13,940 nt of DNA from DATDRS01 sp035291605. GTDB taxonomy: Bacteria > Chloroflexota > Anaerolineae > Anaerolineales > UBA6663. The translations under genes were made by a program, and so were the position numbers. Where the stretch lies: NCBI GenBank assembly GCA_035291605.1, contig DATDRS010000467.1, forward strand, positions 1 to 13,940, in the 5' to 3' direction. The first letter of the stretch is position 1. Every line of letters starts with the position of its first letter. Below are positions 6,728 through 13,656 of the stretch, piece by piece. Below the pieces are notes generated by a model that saw only the letters and a list, made by a program, of their open reading frames with translations, searched no databases and was not told the DNA's origin.

Positions 6728-7720
6728 CTACTTACGCCACGCTTGCAATAGCTCAGCCTCGCGCTCAGGCTTGAGTCCCGCGCACCATTCGTGGTCGGCA
6801 GGGCGAGTCGCCTCCCAGGCCAGCGTGTCTCGCACGGTGTCGGCCAGCGGGCGGAAGGCCAACCCGGCCGAGATCGCTTTGTCGCAGTTGAAAGTGGAGA
6901 AGCCAGCCGAGTCGGGATCGGTGTCAGGAATCCAGAGCGGTAACTCGTTCCACGGCGCAACTTTGGCTTCGAGCAAAAACCCCTCGGCGACCCAGACGGG
7001 ACGCGCATCGCTCCCGCTCACTATCCGGCAGGTCTCAAACAACTGCGCCATGGTCAGCGGGTAATCCGGCCCGGTGGCATTGTAGGCGCCAACCCGCCGC
7101 TGTTCGCTCAGGCGCACGATCCAATCGGCCAGGTCGCGCACATCCACGAACTGTACGCGGTAATCGGGGCGGCCCGGGGCCAGGGCCTCCCCGCCCCGTG
7201 CGAGGCGGTGCGGCCAATAGGTGAAGCGATCGGTGGGGTCGTGCGGGCCGACGATCAACCCGGCGCGGATGTGGAGCGCCCGGCCCGGCATCACCTGCTC
7301 GACGGCTTGCTCGCATAGGACTTTCAGCGGGCCATACGTCTCGCCGGTAATTTGCTCGACGGTTTCGTCCTCCAACCTGCCCAGCGGCCCGCTTTCGTCA
7401 ATGCCCGGCCGGCGGGTTTCGGAGTAAACCGAGAGCGAGGAGATGAACGTGTAGTGCTCCACGGCGTCGGCGAGCAACTCGGCGGCGGCGCGCACGATGC
7501 GCGGCGCGTAGCCGCAGGTGTCAATCACCGCGTCCCAGCGCCGCCCGCGCAAGGCCGCCAGATTGCCGTTCCGGTCCCCGCGCAGCTTCTCAACTTCGGG
7601 AAACAGTTCGGGATTAGTCTGCCCACGGTTGAAGAGGGTGACCGCGTGCCCGCGGGCGAGCGCGGCCTCGATCAGATGTCGCCCCAGGAATTTGGGGCCG
7701 CCCAGGATCAACAGTCTCAT
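6728..7720 (-). CDS. NAD-dependent epimerase/reductase, SDR family
   Basis: This 330-residue protein has an N-terminal Rossmann fold. The nucleotide motif is GGPKFLG (residues 7-13), the variant GGxxFxG seen in atypical SDR reductases, followed by basic NRG at 31-33. The catalytic residues are Ser94/Ser95 (FISSLSVYS) and the YxxxK pair Tyr129/Lys133 (TYGPLK). It may act on a sugar nucleotide or other hydroxyl substrate, but the sequence does not say which. The ATG at 7720 is preferred over one at 7732 because it overlaps the stop of the aldo/keto reductase as ATGA and has GGGAGAAGG just upstream, implying translational coupling. The two enzymes may serve one pathway. Confidence 0.85.
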   Translation of the reverse strand: MRLLILGGPKFLGRHLIEAALARGHAVTLFNRGQTNPELFPEVEKLRGDRNGNLAALRGRRWDAVIDTCGYAPRIVRAAAELLADAVEHYTFISSLSVYSETRRPGIDESGPLGRLEDETVEQITGETYGPLKVLCEQAVEQVMPGRALHIRAGLIVGPHDPTDRFTYWPHRLARGGEALAPGRPDYRVQFVDVRDLADWIVRLSEQRRVGAYNATGPDYPLTMAQLFETCRIVSGSDARPVWVAEGFLLEAKVAPWNELPLWIPDTDPDSAGFSTFNCDKAISAGLAFRPLADTVRDTLAWEATRPADHEWCAGLKPEREAELLQAWRK

Positions 7721-8682
7721 GCCTTCTCCCATGCCGTCAGCGCGTCCAGCGTCCGCATTTCCGACTCGCTCAAACGCAAACCCACCGCGCCGAGGCCGTC
7801 GGTCAGGTGCTCAACCGTGCTCACGCCGATGATTGGGGCGGCGACCAGGTCTTTGGTCAACAGCCAGCCGAGCGCCATTTGGGCAGCGGACTTGCCGCGC
7901 AGCCGGCCTAGCTCCTCCAGCTTGTCGAGCAGATCAAAGTTCCGGTCGCTCAACAGTTTCTGCACGCTGCCCAGGCGTTTGCTTTCGGGCAGTGGCTGGC
8001 CGCGCCGGTATTTACCCGTGAGAAACCCCCGGCCTAACGGGCTGTAAGGGAGGATGCCGATGCCGAGCTTCGTCGCCACGGGCAGCACGTTCTTTTCGAA
8101 TTCTTCGCGCTCGACCAGCGACCAGTGGGGCTGAACGGAAATGTACTCGCTCAACCCGGCGTGCCGCGCAACCAGCGCCGCCTCCATCAATTGCCAGTTG
8201 TTGTAGTTCGAGCAGCCGACGTAGCGCACCTTGCCCTGCCGCACCAGGTCGTCGAGCGCGCGCATGGTTTCTTCAACCGGCGTGTTGTCGTCCGGCCAGT
8301 GAGACTGGTACAGGTCAATGTACTCCGTCTGCAGGCGGCGGAGCGAGTCCTCGACGGCCTGCATGAGGTGAGCGCGGCTCAGCCCCTCGCCGTTCGGCCC
8401 GTCCCACATGCGCCCGCGCACTTTGGTCGCCAGCACGATGCTCTTGCGGTTGCCCTTGCGCTTCACCCACGCGCCGATGATCGTCTCGGCCTCGCCGCCC
8501 TTCAACCCCTCGGCCCAGCGCGAATAGATGTCGGCCGTGTCAATGAAGTTGCCGCCCGCTTCGTAAAAGGCGTCGAGGATCTTGTAGGAAGTGGCCTCGT
8601 CCGTCGTCCATTTGAACTGCATCGAGCCGAGGCAGATTTCTGAGACTTGCAGGCCGGTGCTGCCCAGGTAGCGGTATAACAT
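7717..8682 (-). CDS. Aldo/keto reductase
   Basis: This 321-residue NADPH-dependent oxidoreductase has a TIM barrel. The catalytic tetrad is complete: Asp48 and Tyr53 (FIDTADIYSRW), Lys87 (VLATKV) and His128 (YQSHWPD). The cofactor loop YSPLGRGFLTGKY and the motif RYVGCSNYNNW support the AKR families of YajO/Tas or potassium-channel-beta type. The substrate is not known. An open frame extends to 8796, but the ATG at 8682 is preceded by AAGGAG at a spacing of 8 and gives the standard LGSTGLQVSEICLG start, so I use it. The stop codon overlaps the start of the SDR gene downstream by four bases. Confidence 0.92.
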   Translation of the reverse strand: MLYRYLGSTGLQVSEICLGSMQFKWTTDEATSYKILDAFYEAGGNFIDTADIYSRWAEGLKGGEAETIIGAWVKRKGNRKSIVLATKVRGRMWDGPNGEGLSRAHLMQAVEDSLRRLQTEYIDLYQSHWPDDNTPVEETMRALDDLVRQGKVRYVGCSNYNNWQLMEAALVARHAGLSEYISVQPHWSLVEREEFEKNVLPVATKLGIGILPYSPLGRGFLTGKYRRGQPLPESKRLGSVQKLLSDRNFDLLDKLEELGRLRGKSAAQMALGWLLTKDLVAAPIIGVSTVEHLTDGLGAVGLRLSESEMRTLDALTAWEKA

Positions 8683-8703
8683 AGGCTCACTCCTTGCCGG
8701 GCC

Positions 8704-8727
8704 AGGGGTCGGCAGCTGCCGACCCCT
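8704..8727. repeat. Perfect 24-base palindrome between methyltransferase and aldo/keto reductase
   Basis: The half-site AGGGGTCGGCAG (8704-8715) is followed directly by its exact reverse complement (8716-8727). The last bases lie in the methyltransferase stop codon (8728-8726 on the minus strand). No T-run follows on either strand, so it is not a canonical intrinsic terminator. It is more likely a REP-like element or a processing or terminator-assisting hairpin. Confidence 0.75.
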
Positions 8728-9523
8728 ACTTCTGTCCGATGGCGAACACCTCGCGCTCAAAGAAATAGCGGAACGGCGGAAGCTCAAACAGCGCAAAACG
8801 GATCACGGCGAAGGCCGCGTTCTCCCGGCGATTTTGCGGGGGCGAATCCAGCCAGGCCTTCACGTCCCGGAAACCGAGGCGGCGCAACGTCCTCCACAGG
8901 CTCCACTGGCTCTGCTCGTTGACGTGCACCTCCACGTTGGCGGCGACGTTGAACGCGCGCGGGTCCCGGGGGTACTTCGCCCCCTCTCCCATCAGCGTGC
9001 GCACGAAGCGCACCACCGGGTAGGCATAGTGGTCGTACCATATGTTCGGCGCGGTGTGCACGATGAGGGCGCCGCCGGGCCTCAACACGCGCCGGATGTC
9101 CGTGAGACAGTTGTCGAGTTCCCAGGGGTAGAGATGCTCGACCACGTCAAAGATGAGGACGCGGTCAAAGTAGTCATCTGGAAACGGCAGATGCTTCGCA
9201 TCGGCCTGCGCCACCCCCGTTTTGCCGGGGGCCGTGCGCTCGCCGGCCACCGCTTTGCTCGCCAGGTCAATCGCCACGGGCGCGTAATCAATGCCGTAGG
9301 CATCCGCGCCCAGCCGCGCGCAGTGCCGCAGGATCTCGCCCCGCCCGCAGCCTACGTCGAGCACCTTCATCCCCGGCGTCACGACAGCCAGCGCCAGCGC
9401 CGCGCTCAACCGGCGCGAAAGCCGCTCGCCCTGTGTCTCTGCAAATTCCTCGTAGCCCTCGCAGGCGTGGAGGAAGTATTCTTCGGTGTAGAGGTCGGGA
9501 GGCAGTGAGGGGCGGTCGGTCAT
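8726..9523 (-). CDS. Class I SAM-dependent methyltransferase
   Basis: This 265-residue cytoplasmic protein has the SAM-binding Rossmann fold. Motif I is KVLDVGCGRGE (53-63), the acidic residue binding the ribose is Asp79 (YGIDYA), Asp108 is in QADAKHLPF, and motif IV is DVVEHL (126-131). It matches the Methyltransf_11/25 type used on small molecules, lipids and sugars. The acceptor is unknown. The C-terminal 80 residues (from about 185) carry aromatic and basic patches but no membrane helix. The ATG at 9523 has no Shine-Dalgarno because a heptad repeat ends only a few bases upstream. An in-frame alternative start is not obvious. It lies 57 bases after the murJ gene on the same strand. Confidence 0.87.
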   Translation of the reverse strand: MTDRPSLPPDLYTEEYFLHACEGYEEFAETQGERLSRRLSAALALAVVTPGMKVLDVGCGRGEILRHCARLGADAYGIDYAPVAIDLASKAVAGERTAPGKTGVAQADAKHLPFPDDYFDRVLIFDVVEHLYPWELDNCLTDIRRVLRPGGALIVHTAPNIWYDHYAYPVVRFVRTLMGEGAKYPRDPRAFNVAANVEVHVNEQSQWSLWRTLRRLGFRDVKAWLDSPPQNRRENAAFAVIRFALFELPPFRYFFEREVFAIGQK

Positions 9524-9530
9524 AAGAGGC

Positions 9531-9577
9531 GATTAGAGATTAGAGATTGGAGGCTTGTCATTTCTAATCGCTAATCT
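9531..9577. repeat. Heptad repeat with inverted copies, between murJ and the methyltransferase
   Basis: GATTAGA occurs twice in tandem (9531-9544), then GATTGGA (9545-9551). After 12 bases CTAATCG and CTAATCT (9564-9577) follow as inverted copies. The arms 9531-9543 and 9564-9576 pair over 13 positions with one mismatch. It fills most of the 57-base gap and lies directly before the methyltransferase start. Confidence 0.75.
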
Positions 9578-9580
9578 CCA

Positions 9581-11167
9581 TTATAAACCAAGCCTTCTGC
9601 GAATCAGGTCAACGGCCAGGCGGACTTCGCCGATGTTCAACCGCGCGGCGAGCCAGAAGTAGGCGACGACGCCAACCGTGCCCGGCAGGACGACGGCTAA
9701 CAGGCGACCGACCAGCTCGGCCGGCAGATTGATCACCTGTACTCCGGCGGATGCCCCCCACGCGAGCGTGGCCATCACGAGGGAGGCCAACCCCGCGCGG
9801 GCAAACGTCGCCCACACGCTTGCGTCGCCAAAGCCCCCCATCCGCCGCCGGAAGAGGGCCAGCATCACCAGCGCGTGCGCCGCGAGCTGCGCGTCGTTGG
9901 CGAACACCAGATCAAACAGAGTGAGTGGGCGCAGCCGGGAAACCACAAAGGCGATGAGCAGGTAGACGCCCACGCCCGCCATGCCGACCAGCGCCGGGGT
10001 CAGCGTGTCCTTGCGGGCGTAGAACGCGAAGATCAGCGGCTGGTCAATCGCCGCGAAGAACACGCCGATCATCTGCACGCGCAAGACGAGGCTCACCATC
10101 TCGGTGTCGCGCGCGGTGAACGTGCCGTGCTCGTACAGCAGCGCGTTGATGGGGTGAGCGAGCAGGATCATCCCGGCCACCGCCGGGATGATGAGCGCCA
10201 TCACCAGTTTCAGCCCCTGCGCCAGCGTGGCCTTGAATTCGACTTCCGAGGTGACGGCTTTTTGAGAGAGCGTGGGGAGGATGGCGACCGAAACGGCCGT
10301 GACGACCAGCCCCAGCGGAAACTGCATCAGGCTGGTGGCGTAGTCGTTCCACGCCACACTCTGTTCGCCTGTAGCCGCGATGAGCTTGGCGCTGATGAGC
10401 ACCGCCAGATTACTGATGACCAGTCCGAGGATAATCGGGAGATAGAGGCGGCCAATCCGCCTCAGCCCCGCCTGCCGCCAGTCGAAGCGCAGCCGCAGTC
10501 GCACGCCGCGCAGGCCGGGCAACTGCACGGCGACTTGCAGCGCCGACCCAATGAGCAACCCGATCGCCAGGCTGACCACGCCCAGCGCCTTGTGCAGCGC
10601 CAGCGCGCCGAGGACGATGCCCAGGTTGAACAGCGCCGCGGTGAAGGTGGGCAGGGTAAAACGCTTGAGCGCGTACAGCAAGCCTGTGAGCACCGCCGAG
10701 AGGCTGAGGAAAAACAGGCTGAAGACCAGCACACGCAAGAGCTGCACGAAGAGCGCGCGCAGTTCGGGCGAGTACTTGGGGGCCATGAACGCGGCAATGG
10801 CCGGGGCGGTGACCTGGATCAGCAGGACGAACGCTGCCATGACGACGGTGATGAGCGTGAGCAGCGCGCCCGCCAGCCGCCACAAGTCCTCGCGTTTCTC
10901 GCGGGCCAGGTACTCGCTGAATACCGGCACGAGCGCGCTGCTCACCATCCCGCCTACGAGCAGGTCGTACACGGTCACAGGGACGATGACGGCCAATTCG
11001 TAGGCGCTGACGGCCCCGGTCGCGCCGAAGTAGTGGCTCTTCACCGTGTCGCGCACCAGCCCCAGCACGCGCGAGGCGACGTTGCCCAGCGCGATGATCG
11101 AAGCGCTGCGCGCCAGGCCGCGCGTTTCCTCGGCGAGCGGGGGTTCGGCGATGAGTGACTCGGTCAT
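9581..11167 (-). CDS. murJ: MurJ/MviN-type lipid II flippase (MOP superfamily)
   Basis: This 528-residue polytopic membrane protein of the MVN family moves lipid-linked precursors (lipid II in peptidoglycan makers) across the cytoplasmic membrane. About 13-14 hydrophobic helices are visible along the chain. Conserved features are NVASRVLGLVRD near the N-terminus (Arg33 and Arg39, matching the arginines needed in E. coli MurJ), the loop VYDLLVGGMVSSALVPVFSE, LPTFTAALFNLGIVLG, and LLYEHGTFTARDT in the middle of the chain. The frame is open to 11353, but the extra part has no MurJ similarity and crosses a palindrome, so the ATG at 11167 is used. That ATG lacks a clear Shine-Dalgarno. A Wzx-like role for another lipid-linked glycan is possible if the host lacks peptidoglycan. 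The first gene of the minus-strand run. Confidence 0.92.
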   Translation of the reverse strand: MTESLIAEPPLAEETRGLARSASIIALGNVASRVLGLVRDTVKSHYFGATGAVSAYELAVIVPVTVYDLLVGGMVSSALVPVFSEYLAREKREDLWRLAGALLTLITVVMAAFVLLIQVTAPAIAAFMAPKYSPELRALFVQLLRVLVFSLFFLSLSAVLTGLLYALKRFTLPTFTAALFNLGIVLGALALHKALGVVSLAIGLLIGSALQVAVQLPGLRGVRLRLRFDWRQAGLRRIGRLYLPIILGLVISNLAVLISAKLIAATGEQSVAWNDYATSLMQFPLGLVVTAVSVAILPTLSQKAVTSEVEFKATLAQGLKLVMALIIPAVAGMILLAHPINALLYEHGTFTARDTEMVSLVLRVQMIGVFFAAIDQPLIFAFYARKDTLTPALVGMAGVGVYLLIAFVVSRLRPLTLFDLVFANDAQLAAHALVMLALFRRRMGGFGDASVWATFARAGLASLVMATLAWGASAGVQVINLPAELVGRLLAVVLPGTVGVVAYFWLAARLNIGEVRLAVDLIRRRLGL

Positions 11168-11182
11168 GAGTGTCAGCAGACG

Positions 11183-11217
11183 ACGGAATACGCAATACGT
11201 CGTATTGCGTATTCCGT
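11183..11217. repeat. Near-perfect palindrome of heptads before murJ
   Basis: ACGGAATACGCAATACG (11183-11199) is followed by a single T and then its exact 17-base reverse complement (11201-11217). Each arm contains two heptads, GGAATAC and GCAATAC. It starts 15 bases upstream of the murJ ATG, so it would form a hairpin in the murJ leader where a ribosome site would be expected. Confidence 0.8.
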
Positions 11218-11227
11218 GCGCTGTGGT

Positions 11228-11248
11228 AAAAAAGCAGCGGGCCGCTGC
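11228..11248 (-). terminator. Intrinsic-terminator-like hairpin in the murJ leader
   Basis: Read on the minus strand, GCAGCGG and CCGCTGC (11248-11234) form a stem around one base (or six pairs around three), followed at once by TTTTTT (11233-11228). No minus-strand gene lies upstream within the divergent region, so it could be an attenuator for murJ or a block to antisense transcription. A second GCAGCGG-like arm further upstream (11258-11252) offers a competing pairing. Confidence 0.45.
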
Positions 11249-11314
11249 CCGCCGCTGCGCGGCATTGTACCGCGAGAGGCAGGGCCTGCCAACCGGCGCG
11301 CAGGGGTTTTCCAA

Positions 11315-11447
11315 AGTCGCCCGGCGACTGGAAGTCGCAGCAACAAAAGGCACAAAGTCCGTACCCTGAAGGGCATCTTCGACCTGCGCGGACTGGTTTA
11401 AGCCGACGCAGGTGAGCTTCGTGCAGTTCCGCGCAGCGGGTGCAGTT
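11315..11447. repeat. Structured intergenic region: hairpins and direct repeat in the murJ/channel divergent gap
   Basis: The 429-base gap 11168-11596 has no convincing gene. Beyond the murJ palindrome it holds AGTCGCC (11315-11321) paired with GGCGACT (11323-11329), AGTCCG (11356-11361) with CGGACT (11389-11394) enclosing GAAG/CTTC (11368-11371, 11377-11380), and CCTGCG (11383-11388) with CGCAGG (11407-11412). GTGCAGTT is repeated at 11421-11428 and 11440-11447. The stretch 11448-11580 shows no repeat. It is moderately AT-richer and presumably holds the channel promoter, with TACATT at 11547-11552 a weak -10 candidate. Confidence 0.5.
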
Positions 11448-11596
11448 TTATCTGCTGTACCGAGGGGGAATGGAGAAGCCCTGGACGAGTTGTAGATTCG
11501 TTTGAGATGGACAGAAAAACCTGTCGCGTAAAAACCGCGCTCGTGCTACATTAAGCGCATTGTGCTAATCATTACTGCCTCACTGTGGAGGTCCCC

Positions 11597-13498
11597 ATGA
11601 AAGTCACTCTGGCCGACCGCCTGCGGTACGCCTTCGACAACCTCATGGCCAAAGGCCCCATCGCCCTGCTCGGCGGCCTGTTCGTCGCCTCGGCCATCTT
11701 AGTCCTCCTCGTCGCGGCGCTCGTCGTGGTCACCGGCAACGCGCCTGATCTTGGCGACGGCGTCCGCCCAGGCTTCCTGGAAGTGGCGTGGATGGGCCTG
11801 CTGCGCACGCTCGACACCGGCACGATGGGCGGCGACGCCGGCAGCCCCTTCTTCCTGTTCATGATGCTCGTCGTCACGCTCGGCGGCGTGTTCACCGTCA
11901 GCACGCTCATCGGCATCCTCAACAACGGGTTGGAGGACAAGCTGGAGGAACTGCGCAAGGGCCGCTCGCGCGTGATCGAGGCCGACCACACCGTCATCCT
12001 CGGCTGGTCAGAGCAGATCTTCTCGGTCATCTCCGAGCTGGTCATCGCCAACGAAAGCCGCAAGGGCGCGTGCATCGTGGTGCTGGGCGAGAAAGACAAA
12101 GTGGAGATGGAGGACGAAATCCGTGACCGCGTCGGCCCGACCGGCAAGACGCGCATCGTGTGCCGCACGGGCAGCCCGATTGACCTGGTGGACCTCGAAA
12201 TCCCCAGCCCACACACCGCGCGGTCCATCATCCTCCTCGCGCCGGAAGGCGACGACCCCGACTCGAGCGTCATCAAGACCATCCTCGCGCTCACCAACAA
12301 CCCCAAACGCCGCCTGGAGCCGTACCACATCGTCGCCGAGATCAGCGACTCGAAGAATATCGAGGTGGCGAAACTGGTCGGGGAGAACGAGGCCGAGCTC
12401 GTGCTCGTGGGCAACCTGGTCTCGCGTATCATCGCGCAGACCTGCCGCCAGTCGGGCCTCTCGGTGGTCTACACCGAACTGCTGGACTTCGGCGGCGACG
12501 AGATTTACTTCAAGGCCGAACCCGGCCTCGTGGGCAAGACGTTCGGCGAGGCCCTCCTGGCCTATGAGCATTGCGCGGTGATCGGCCTGCGCCCGAAGGG
12601 CGGCGCGCCCCAACTGGACCCGCCGATGGAGGCGCGCCTCCGCGAGGGGGATCAGGTGATCGTGGTGGCGGAGGATGACGACAAGATTAACCTGTCAGGC
12701 TCAGGTGGAGCGGGCGTCAACGAGAGCGCGATTCAACTGCGCGACCCCGCCGCGCCCGCGCCAGAGCGCACACTCATCTTAGGCTACAACTGGCGCGCGC
12801 CCGCGATCATCAACGAACTGGACCACTACGTGGCCCCCGGCTCGGAAGTGACGGTGGTGGCCGACGCCGAAAACGCCGAGGAAGAGATCGCTCAATTGTG
12901 CGCGGGCGCGAAGAACCAGAAGATCGCGGTGCAGATGGGCGACACGACCGACCGGCGGACGATTGACGGCCTGGGGGTCGAGGCGTACAAGCACGTGATC
13001 GTGCTGGCCTACGACGGCCTGGATAACCAGCGGGCCGACGCGCGCACGCTCATCACGCTCCTGCACCTGCGCGACGTCGCCGAAACGCACGACCACCCCT
13101 TCTCCATCGTCAGCGAGATGCTCGACGTGCGCAACCGCGCGCTCGCCGAAGTGACCAAGGCCGACGACTTCATCGTCAGCGACAAGCTCGTGAGCCTCAT
13201 GCTCGCGCAGGTCTCCGAGAACAAGGAGCTCAACGCCGTCTTCGCCGACATCTTCGACCCCGAGGGCGCGGAGATTTATCTGAAGCTGGCCTCGAACTAC
13301 GTGAAGACGGGCGAGCCGGTGAATTTCTACACCCTCGTGGAAGCCGCGCGGCGCAAGGGCGAAGTCGCCTTCGGCTACAAACTCCGCGCCCACGCCAACG
13401 ACCCCGAGAAAGCCTACGGCGTGGTCGTGAATCCGGATAAGTCGAGAGAGGTCACTTTCACGGAGTGGGATCGGATTATTGTGCTGGCGGAGGAGTAG
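11597..13498 (+). CDS. CASTOR/POLLUX-type ion channel with RCK (TrkA-N-like) domains
   Basis: This 633-residue membrane protein is a bacterial relative of the plant nuclear-envelope channels CASTOR and POLLUX/DMI1. Two membrane helices (about 21-46 and 85-108) flank a pore region with DTGTMGGDAG at 73-82. A charged linker (GLEDKLEELRKGRSRVIEAD) leads to the first RCK-type nucleotide-binding domain (HTVILGWSEQ at 131-140, IVVLGEKDK, VCRTGSPIDLVDL) and a Castor/Pollux middle region (VAEISDSKNIEVAKLVGE, ending VVAEDDD at 356-362). The second RCK-type domain starts RTLILGYNWRAPAII (391-405). It probably gates ion flow in response to a cytosolic ligand. Ion specificity cannot be read, as the TVGYG potassium filter is absent. 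The ATG at 11597 has GGAGG five bases upstream. A GTG at 11585 overlaps that site and is rejected. Divergent from murJ. Confidence 0.9.
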   Translation: MKVTLADRLRYAFDNLMAKGPIALLGGLFVASAILVLLVAALVVVTGNAPDLGDGVRPGFLEVAWMGLLRTLDTGTMGGDAGSPFFLFMMLVVTLGGVFTVSTLIGILNNGLEDKLEELRKGRSRVIEADHTVILGWSEQIFSVISELVIANESRKGACIVVLGEKDKVEMEDEIRDRVGPTGKTRIVCRTGSPIDLVDLEIPSPHTARSIILLAPEGDDPDSSVIKTILALTNNPKRRLEPYHIVAEISDSKNIEVAKLVGENEAELVLVGNLVSRIIAQTCRQSGLSVVYTELLDFGGDEIYFKAEPGLVGKTFGEALLAYEHCAVIGLRPKGGAPQLDPPMEARLREGDQVIVVAEDDDKINLSGSGGAGVNESAIQLRDPAAPAPERTLILGYNWRAPAIINELDHYVAPGSEVTVVADAENAEEEIAQLCAGAKNQKIAVQMGDTTDRRTIDGLGVEAYKHVIVLAYDGLDNQRADARTLITLLHLRDVAETHDHPFSIVSEMLDVRNRALAEVTKADDFIVSDKLVSLMLAQVSENKELNAVFADIFDPEGAEIYLKLASNYVKTGEPVNFYTLVEAARRKGEVAFGYKLRAHANDPEKAYGVVVNPDKSREVTFTEWDRIIVLAEE

Positions 13499-13656
13499 CG
13501 ATTACCGTGCCAGCCAGGCCCGCAGAAAGACATCCTCTGCTCGCGAAATCACTAACAGGGGGGATGGAGAGGTTTAAATAGTAGCAGCAGCGTGCGGCGC
13601 AGTGACAGTTAGCGGTTAGCATGCTTGTACGTTCCTATCAGACAGGAGGTTTCTCC
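13499..13656. other. Intergenic gap with a heptad pair; GC drops towards the right
   Basis: This 158-base stretch between the channel and the edge gene has no open frame I trust and no clear terminator. It contains GTTAGCG followed by GTTAGCA (13608-13621), another tandem heptad pair, and leads into the Shine-Dalgarno of the next gene. Confidence 0.45.
13644..13650 (+). promoter_or_regulatory. Shine-Dalgarno (AGGAGGT) of the edge gene
   Basis: A full-consensus AGGAGGT ends six bases before the ATG at 13657. It is the strongest ribosome site in the window and is the main reason for calling the gene that runs off the edge. Confidence 0.75.

Noticed and set aside
8683..8796. Upstream extension of the aldo/keto reductase frame
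   Set aside because: It runs through the 24-base palindrome and the methyltransferase end, while the ATG at 8682 has a good AAGGAG and the normal family N-terminus.
9580..9585. Minus-strand TATAAT overlapping the murJ stop as a methyltransferase promoter
   Set aside because: No -35 at suitable spacing: the nearest TTGACC is about 21 bases away. The hexamer can arise by chance around a TAA stop.
9875..11158. 427-codon plus-strand frame inside murJ
   Set aside because: Antisense shadow extremely rich in Arg, Gln, His and Glu. The minus strand encodes a well-matched MurJ membrane protein.
11216..11401. Short plus-strand frame in the murJ/channel gap
   Set aside because: It crosses several palindromes, has no ribosome site and gives an Arg/Gly-rich translation. 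It is better explained as repeat DNA.
11585..11596. GTG start for the channel, adding four residues
   Set aside because: That GTG overlaps the GGAGG that serves the ATG at 11597, so the ATG is the better start.
12008..13393. Long minus-strand frames opposite the channel gene
   Set aside because: They mirror the RCK domains in another frame and show no domain, start site or conserved motif.
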